Assembly (NCBI GenBank): GCA_049680365.1
Contig: JBAUHQ010000431.1
Span: forward strand, 1-27,620
Direction of reading: 5' to 3'
From: K23-9 sp049680365
GTDB taxonomy: Bacteria; Planctomycetota; Planctomycetia; Pirellulales; Pirellulaceae
DNA length: 27,620 nucleotides
The translations under genes and the position numbers were made by a program. Below, one piece after another: positions 24,468-27,620 of the stretch. Numbering within the stretch: position 1 is the first letter of the stretch; each line of letters starts with the position of its first letter. Below the pieces are notes generated by a model. It was not told the DNA's origin. It saw only the letters and a program-made list of their open reading frames with translations, and ran no database searches.

Positions 24468-25544
24468 TTGACCTGCCTATTTTTCCCCTACACCGCATCG
24501 TGTCATGGATTCAAGATCTTCGCTTTAGGTCTTCTTCTCCTTGCGGGTCCATTGCTTTCCAGCGCCGATGCCAAACGACTGCATGCGGTGCTGATTGCGG
24601 ACACCAATAGTGACCTGAGTGTCTCAGTGACACGCGACATCAATCAATTGCGTGAGTGCCTTGAAATTGGGTTGCCAGACGATACCATTCGATTCCACAT
24701 CATGACCGGTGATGAAGTCACATCGGCCAAAGTGCTGCACAAGATTCGCACGCTGCCTGTGCCGAAGGGAGATCCCGTGTTGGTCTTTTTCGCTGGGCAT
24801 GGTGGATACGATCGGCGAGGCCATTTTTTGTGGTTTGATCACCTTCAGGAACGCGTTTATCGCGAAGACCTTGTGGAGGCGATCGCAAAACCAGTTAGCC
24901 CAGCTTTTTGGATTTTGCTGACCGACTGCTGCGCCAATTCGCTTCCGGTCGAAAATCCTGCTTTGCCTTCGTCAATGAATGAACCTAATCATACGCTCAT
25001 GACGCAACTCTTTTTCGGGCAAAAGACAGGGGGTACCGTTAATGTCAATTCTTGTCGACCGGGTCAAGTCGCTAGTGGCGACGACCTTAACGGTGGACTT
25101 TTTACGCATGCACTATGCTCAGTCTTTCTCGAACACGCCCATCAGTCGATGAACTGGGATCAACTTTTCAAGAAAGTGCGTGCTGAGACTTCCGGTCAGT
25201 CCGAGGCCATTCTGATGAGGTCAGCTTCACCACACTATCAAGGGCGATTTCCTCAGCATGCTCAAGTCCCGTATTCGTTTCATACGATGTACGGCAAGCC
25301 AGTCAACAACGGACGCTTGGGTGTGTTTTTGGACTCGAATCTGACGATCACATCTCTGATACCTGACGGTGCAGCGCAGCAAGCGGGCATCAGACCCGGT
25401 AGCCAAATCACCGCTGTCAATGGAATGTCCGTCAACAACAAGGTGGATCTGAATAATGCATTGGGGTGCTCAAAAAAAGAGACACAGATCTCCCTGCGAG
25501 AATCGAATCACCTGTCGACCGTCGATGTGATCTTAAACTATTGA
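24468..25544 (+). CDS. Secreted caspase-like (peptidase C14) protease with C-terminal PDZ domain
   Basis: I favour the TTG at 24468 (358 aa) because GAAAGGA (24455-24461) sits 6 nt upstream. A GTG at 24405 would add 21 residues, and there is no ATG. Signal peptide or membrane anchor: FKIFALGLLLLAGPLLSSADA. The caspase-like fold starts at LHAVLIADTNSD, with DINQLRECLEIGL and DDTIRFHIMTGDEV as the following helix and strand. The catalytic His is in VLVFFAGHGG (about H111) and the catalytic Cys in ILLTDCCANS (about C154/C155), the dyad layout of metacaspases. NVNSCRPGQVA and GLFTHALCSVF follow as in the family. A PDZ domain fills about 283-358 (GAAQQAGIRPGSQITAVNGM). Metacaspases usually cut after Arg or Lys; the target here is unknown. 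It stands alone between repeat copies. Confidence 0.85.
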   Translation: MTCLFFPYTASCHGFKIFALGLLLLAGPLLSSADAKRLHAVLIADTNSDLSVSVTRDINQLRECLEIGLPDDTIRFHIMTGDEVTSAKVLHKIRTLPVPKGDPVLVFFAGHGGYDRRGHFLWFDHLQERVYREDLVEAIAKPVSPAFWILLTDCCANSLPVENPALPSSMNEPNHTLMTQLFFGQKTGGTVNVNSCRPGQVASGDDLNGGLFTHALCSVFLEHAHQSMNWDQLFKKVRAETSGQSEAILMRSASPHYQGRFPQHAQVPYSFHTMYGKPVNNGRLGVFLDSNLTITSLIPDGAAQQAGIRPGSQITAVNGMSVNNKVDLNNALGCSKKETQISLRESNHLSTVDVILNY

Positions 25545-25687
25545 CCGCGGTGGTAGCGACGCACGGACCCAGTATTTGCGCCTTGTGGTGACCGGCCCCA
25601 CTTCTTCTCGGCAGGAGAGTCCAGACAGTTCCGACGGGGCGTAGCCAAATCTACTCCTTCGATAATGCGACAAAACGACAAAAGATG

Positions 25688-25708
25688 CCACCCACCATAG
25701 ACAGTCCC
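25688..25708 (+). repeat. 21-bp repeat, copy 2
   Basis: CCACCCACCATAGACAGTCC plus one further C, one mismatch from the copy at 24028-24048. The gap 25545-25815 around it shows no gene I can support. Confidence 0.85.
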
Positions 25709-25815
25709 TAATGGAGTCGCTGGAGCGTGAGTACGGCGTTGATTACGAGACTTGGCTGCAGGAAACTCGCATAGAAAGTGCAAGAGGAACAACCAAGCGT
25801 CAATCGGCCACCCAG

Positions 25816-25989
25816 CTAACGTTCCAGCTCACGTTTCCCGAACTGGACTTCAGCCGCAACTTCGTGATAGAATCGTTCTAAGCGGATCAAGCGATCCCGC
25901 CCGTCACGCGTCATTCCAAATCCGTGAGCGACATAGTTCAACGCACGATCGATGCATGCACCTCCTGTGCCTCCATAGATCGCATTTCG
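25816..25989 (-). pseudogene. Possible C-terminal gene remnant (57 codons, no start)
   Basis: Directly after the stop codon of the aspartic protease, the same minus-strand frame stays open for 57 codons to a TAG at 25816-25818. It contains the protein-like string ALNYVAHGFGMTRDGRDRLI, followed by a charged helical stretch RLERFYHEVAAEVQFGKREL. There is no start codon with a good ribosome site in front. It may be the tail of an older leftward gene cut off at the core site 25989-25995, or a chance open frame. A plus-strand frame of 57 codons over 25710-25881 overlaps it and looks less natural. I recognise no family. Confidence 0.3.
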
Positions 25990-26361
25990 TTATCCGACTG
26001 AATCAAGCTCGACTGTCTTGCTGACGTAATCAACTGTCAACTTGCACTTCTCAAGTAATGCCGTTCCGAGCAATGGGAACTTCCCTTCGTTGGCGACAAC
26101 CTGAACTGGAATTAACTCCCCAAACCAGTTCAGATACGCAACAAACGTCTCGAGTGTCACCTTCGTCCCGTCGGCGAGAACCGCTTCCGTCTCGACCAGA
26201 GTCTCAAGTCCAAGATCTCCAATCAGCTTCGACGAGAATACGAAATGGCCATCGAATGCTGTATCCACCCATGCGACGACAGGGGCCGGTTCGTTCCTGA
26301 ACTTTGCACGAACACCTACCTCAAGCAATGCACGATTACTGTCGTCTACCGTTCCGTTCAC
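25990..26361 (-). CDS. Retropepsin-like clan AA aspartic protease, 123 aa
   Basis: 123 residues starting at the GTG at 26361, which overlaps the stop of the upstream gene (GTGA). The active-site region is VVAWVDTAFDGHFVFSSKLI, matching the D-T-G strand-loop of small retropepsin-like bacterial proteases but with Ala in place of Gly. The second half has FPLLGTALLEKCKLTVDYVS, the conserved hydrophobic-hydrophobic-Gly turn and closing strands of the fold. At this size the enzyme must dimerise so that each chain gives one Asp. There is no signal peptide, so it should be cytoplasmic. The stop codon TAA (25990-25992) lies inside the core-like site GTTATCC. The role is unknown; the coupled upstream gene suggests a two-protein module. 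Confidence 0.85.
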   Translation of the reverse strand: MNGTVDDSNRALLEVGVRAKFRNEPAPVVAWVDTAFDGHFVFSSKLIGDLGLETLVETEAVLADGTKVTLETFVAYLNWFGELIPVQVVANEGKFPLLGTALLEKCKLTVDYVSKTVELDSVG

Positions 26362-26591
26362 CGAGTTGCCGCTCCGATATGCACGGCTGCTTCGTGCCCA
26401 ACACGAATCACAAATGACTTTTTTTCTGGATGGGCCGCTTTTGCCGCCATTGCTGCCTCGATGAACGTCGGCGCGATGTACGCTTTTCGTGATTCCGGCT
26501 CTATCGCAACGAAATCACCGTGATTCTCAGCCTCTAATCGTTCCCGCAAGTCTGATTCGTAAACCGCTTTTGCTTCTGTTGCTACTGACAT
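26358..26591 (-). CDS. Small partner protein of the aspartic protease, 77 aa
   Basis: 77 residues from the ATG at 26591, with AGGAG (26598-26602 on the minus strand) 6 nt upstream. It starts with a helix (MSVATEAKAVYESDLRERLE), then HGDFVAIEPESRKAYIAPTF, a strand-turn-strand, then EAAMAAKAAHPEKKSFVIRV and GHEAAVHIG. The alternation of beta hairpin, helix and strand, with the text FVAIEPES and VIRVGHEAA, is the layout I associate with short proteins encoded directly before small aspartic proteases in cyanobacteria and planctomycetes. This is memory, not a search. The four-base overlap with the protease gene means coupled translation. Possible roles are substrate, inhibitor or antitoxin of the protease. 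An AT-rich stretch (near 26610-26630) could hold its promoter. Confidence 0.8.
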   Translation of the reverse strand: MSVATEAKAVYESDLRERLEAENHGDFVAIEPESRKAYIAPTFIEAAMAAKAAHPEKKSFVIRVGHEAAVHIGAATR

Positions 26592-26690
26592 TTGACTCTC
26601 CTAAGTTGTGTTCTCTATATTCTACTTCAATGGCCCCACTTGCACGATACTGGATTGCGCCGTCTTTCTGGGGTCGGCTCCATCGCGAGC

Positions 26691-26783
26691 GAATAACCAA
26701 CGGTTGCAGCGGAGTAGCGGTGGTCGGCGATTCCGTCTGCTTGCATGGGCACTCCCGTCACCCGCTGAACCGAACCGTTCCCC
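26691..26783 (+). other. attC: Integron attC recombination site
   Basis: The order of parts fits an attC site. R'' is GAATAAC (26691-26697), then a 3-nt spacer. L'' is CGGTTGCAGCGG (26701-26712). After a 49-nt variable loop, L' is CCGCTGAACCG (26762-26772), then a 4-nt spacer and R' GTTCCCC (26777-26783). L'' and L' pair over 11 bp, leaving a single unpaired G at 26706, the extrahelical base that orients integrase on folded attC. R'' and R' pair at AAC/GTT. The R' box departs from the GTTRRRY consensus at its third to sixth bases. The RDD gene begins 40 bp beyond the core, typical cassette spacing. Confidence 0.75.
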
Positions 26784-26823
26784 GACTGAATCTCTGTACT
26801 ACATCATCTAGAGTCAACGTGCA

Positions 26824-27255
26824 ATGGACGGCGATACAACCGCTCATTCAATCCCAGCAGATTCCCCCGAGGGAACCACGGTCCCTCGCCACATTGCTGC
26901 CGTGCTGGACAACGTGCTTTCATTGATTCTCGCCGTCGTCGTCGCAAAGCAGTTGCCGGACGATTTGCCCGTTCTGCAAGTCGTAGCATTGGTCACTGCA
27001 TATCTCGCGTACTACTTTGTCTGTGAATCTGCGTTTTCATCCACTCCTGCAAAACTGATGAATGGCCTTGTTGTGCGTGATTTCGATGGCGGACGATGCT
27101 CTCTTCGCCAGACCGCAATTCGCACACTAATGCGAATGATTGAAGTCAACCCGGTCTTGCTTGGAGGTTTGCCTGCTGCTGCAAGTATTCTGTGGTCACG
27201 CAACAAGCAGCGTTTCGGCGACAAGATTGCTCGGACGGTTGTTGTTCGTCGATAA
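26824..27255 (+). CDS. RDD-family membrane protein, 143 aa
   Basis: 143 residues from the ATG at 26824. The family's Arg-Asp feature appears as R22 and D29 in PRHIAAVLDNVLSLI, opening the first membrane helix (about 25-41). The second helix is VVALVTAYLAYYFVCESAF. The conserved loop STPAKLMNGLVVRDFDGGRC corresponds to the TPGK..xGLxVV element, and the third hydrophobic segment is VLLGGLPAAASILW. The closing RFGDKIARTVVVRR contains the second conserved Asp (D133). Members are inner-membrane proteins thought to transport ions or small solutes. It is carried between two attC-like sites in the usual cassette orientation, and its stop TAA (27253-27255) sits in the next end box, as in many integron cassettes. 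Confidence 0.9.
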   Translation: MDGDTTAHSIPADSPEGTTVPRHIAAVLDNVLSLILAVVVAKQLPDDLPVLQVVALVTAYLAYYFVCESAFSSTPAKLMNGLVVRDFDGGRCSLRQTAIRTLMRMIEVNPVLLGGLPAAASILWSRNKQRFGDKIARTVVVRR

Positions 27256-27620
27256 CTGTGCGGATGACCAAGGATATCGAGATAGGGGCCCGGTTACCCG
27301 GGACCCTCTCACAACACCTAGCATGCGGGTCCGCACTAGGCGCCCGCGTCGCAAGGATGCAAGCGATAACCAGTACGCTTCAAGATTAAACAAGCCCTGT
27401 GCGGCCAGGTATTCGTTCGACAGTGCGCGCTGGGCACCCGACGTCATGGAAAGACGCCAAGGGCCCTTGCCACTCAGCGAGAAGCCGAGAGCGACACGAG
27501 TTGGCACGCCCAACAACTTGAGTTGTTTCAGACGTGCCTTCGATTTACGCCACTGTTTCCAGTTACACGCGCGGACGCGGCGGCGAAGCCATTTGTCCAA
27601 GCGACTGAAAGTAAAGACAA
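27196..27620 (-). CDS. Group II intron maturase/reverse transcriptase, C-terminal end (partial)
   Basis: The minus frame is open from the window edge. Its first visible residues TFSRLDKWLRRRVRACNWKQ, then WRKSKARLKQLKLLGV and SMTSGAQRALSNEYLAAQGL, match the C-terminal maturase/DNA-binding part of intron-encoded reverse transcriptases (the WxRRRxRxCxWKQW pattern and GxW..S). This protein splices the intron RNA and inserts it into DNA. Homology stops near FNLEAYWLSL (about 27361). No stop codon follows there: the frame runs on through domains V and VI, across the splice site at 27276 and into the RDD gene to 27196. The extra residues are translated ribozyme, so the native stop may have been lost. 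Confidence 0.85.
   Translation of the reverse strand, partial: VFTFSRLDKWLRRRVRACNWKQWRKSKARLKQLKLLGVPTRVALGFSLSGKGPWRLSMTSGAQRALSNEYLAAQGLFNLEAYWLSLASLRRGRLVRTRMLGVVRGSRVTGPLSRYPWSSAQLSTNNNRPSNLVAETLLVA
27250..27275 (+). other. attC: Left half of a second attC site, broken by an intron
   Basis: CGATAAC (27250-27256) looks like an R'' box, followed by a 4-nt spacer and an L''-like arm beginning CGGATGACCAAGGAT (27261-27275). It is aligned like CGGTTGCAGCGGAGT in the site at 26701. The matching right half is absent, because the 3' end of a group II intron begins at 27276. It should reappear beyond the window on the far side of the intron. Confidence 0.5.
27276..27343 (-). ncRNA. Group II intron domains V and VI
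   Basis: Domain V (27343 down to 27313): GCGCCTAG, then TGCG, tetraloop GACC, CGCA, a 2-nt TG bulge and CTAGGTGTT. The lower stem pairs by Watson-Crick and G-T pairs and the two-base bulge is in the standard place. The catalytic triad reads CGC rather than the commoner AGC. Domain VI (27312 down to 27276): GAGA and TCTC pair, GGG pairs with CCC, and CCCGG-GTAA-CCGGG caps the helix. A bulge contains the branch-point A at 27283, eight bases from the 3' splice site. Confidence 0.85.
27276..27620 (-). mobile_element. Group II intron, 3' part (cut by window edge)
   Basis: On the minus strand the window contains the last 345 nt of a group II intron: the end of the maturase gene (to about 27361), domain V (27313-27343) and domain VI (27276-27312). 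The 3' end is ...CTCGAT, finishing in AT as the AY rule for group II introns requires. It is inserted 20 bp past the RDD stop, opposite in direction to that gene. The 5' end, domains I to IV and most of the reverse transcriptase lie outside the window. Confidence 0.85.

Larger units (their letters stand above)
25989..26776. mobile_element. Putative integron gene cassette carrying a reverse-oriented gene pair
   Basis: The left boundary is a core-like site GTTATCC (25989-25995) followed by GACTGAATC. The right boundary is an attC-like site whose core GTTCCCC (26777-26783) is followed by the same GACTGAATC. Integron cassettes run from the TT of one core to the G of the next, which gives about 788 bp here. 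The cassette's own ends agree with each other: its start TTATCC is complementary to the attC end box GAATAAC (26691-26697) except for one base. The two genes inside are on the minus strand, against the usual direction. No integrase gene is in the window, and the left core lacks an obvious folded attC, so the left junction is less certain than the right. Confidence 0.55.

Noticed and set aside
25538..25792. Minus-strand open frame of 84 codons after the caspase-like gene
   Set aside because: No motif, biased composition, overlaps the 21-bp repeat and has no ribosome site.
25710..25881. Plus-strand open frame starting ATGGAGTCG directly after the 21-bp repeat
   Set aside because: 57 codons with no recognisable motif or ribosome site; it overlaps the better minus-strand remnant, so I could not support it.
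25816..25995. Attempt to fold a complete attC ending at the core 25989-25995
   Set aside because: No left arm complementary to the sequence before the core was found within 180 bp, so only a core-like site is claimed.
1..27620. tRNA and rRNA genes
   Set aside because: No tRNA cloverleaf with a CCA-proximal TTCGA loop or rRNA-like stretch was recognised by eye; a covariance search was not possible.

Overview
The window reads as the chromosome of a marine planctomycete close to Rhodopirellula, Blastopirellula or Pirellula. The evidence is three secreted sulfatases, a DUF1080 protein, a planctomycete/Verrucomicrobia-type haem-binding protein with six CxxCH motifs, proteins opening with MTNP, loosely packed genes and many short palindromic intergenic repeats. 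This taxonomic call rests on gene content only.

Layout. (1) Positions 1-1008: the start of a leftward pyruvate carboxylase gene, cut by the window edge, and a 69-residue cysteine-containing protein with a strong ribosome binding site. (2) Positions 1250-5855, rightward: a sulfatase, then a 981-residue secreted parallel beta-helix protein with a PDZ domain and a C-terminal carbohydrate-binding-like domain. (3) Positions 6149-10355, leftward, transcribed in the order PhoD-like phosphatase, sulfatase, DUF1080. (4) Positions 10595-11480, rightward: a parvulin isomerase, a cold-shock protein and a 37-residue lysine-rich microprotein, with hairpin terminators. (5) Positions 11660-14313, rightward: a PQQ-type beta-propeller, an unknown protein and a membrane protein joined to it by an ATGA overlap. 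(6) Positions 14310-22395, leftward: an AI-2E-family permease, a large sulfatase with a beta-rich tail, a six-haem cytochrome and a sorbosone-dehydrogenase-like propeller. (7) Positions 22741-23847, rightward: CorA. (8) Positions 23848-25544: a repeat-rich intergenic stretch, then a secreted caspase-like protease with a PDZ domain. (9) Positions 25816-27620: an accessory, integron-like segment.

The last segment is the most unusual. Positions 26691-26783 fold with the architecture of an integron attC site: end boxes, an 11-bp arm pair and one extrahelical G. A second core-like site, sharing an 11-bp string with it, lies at 25989-26004. Between the two is a two-gene unit on the opposite strand, a 77-residue protein coupled through a GTGA overlap to a retropepsin-like aspartic protease. 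The next cassette carries an RDD-family membrane protein. Its own attC left half begins at the stop codon and is broken by the 3' end of a group II intron on the opposite strand. Domains V and VI and the end of the maturase gene are visible.

Functionally, regions 2, 3 and 6 fit secreted and periplasmic breakdown of sulfated polysaccharide: desulfation, sugar backbone attack, phosphate release, and oxidation with electrons passed to c-type cytochromes. This is inference from families. No glycan specificity can be read from the sequence.
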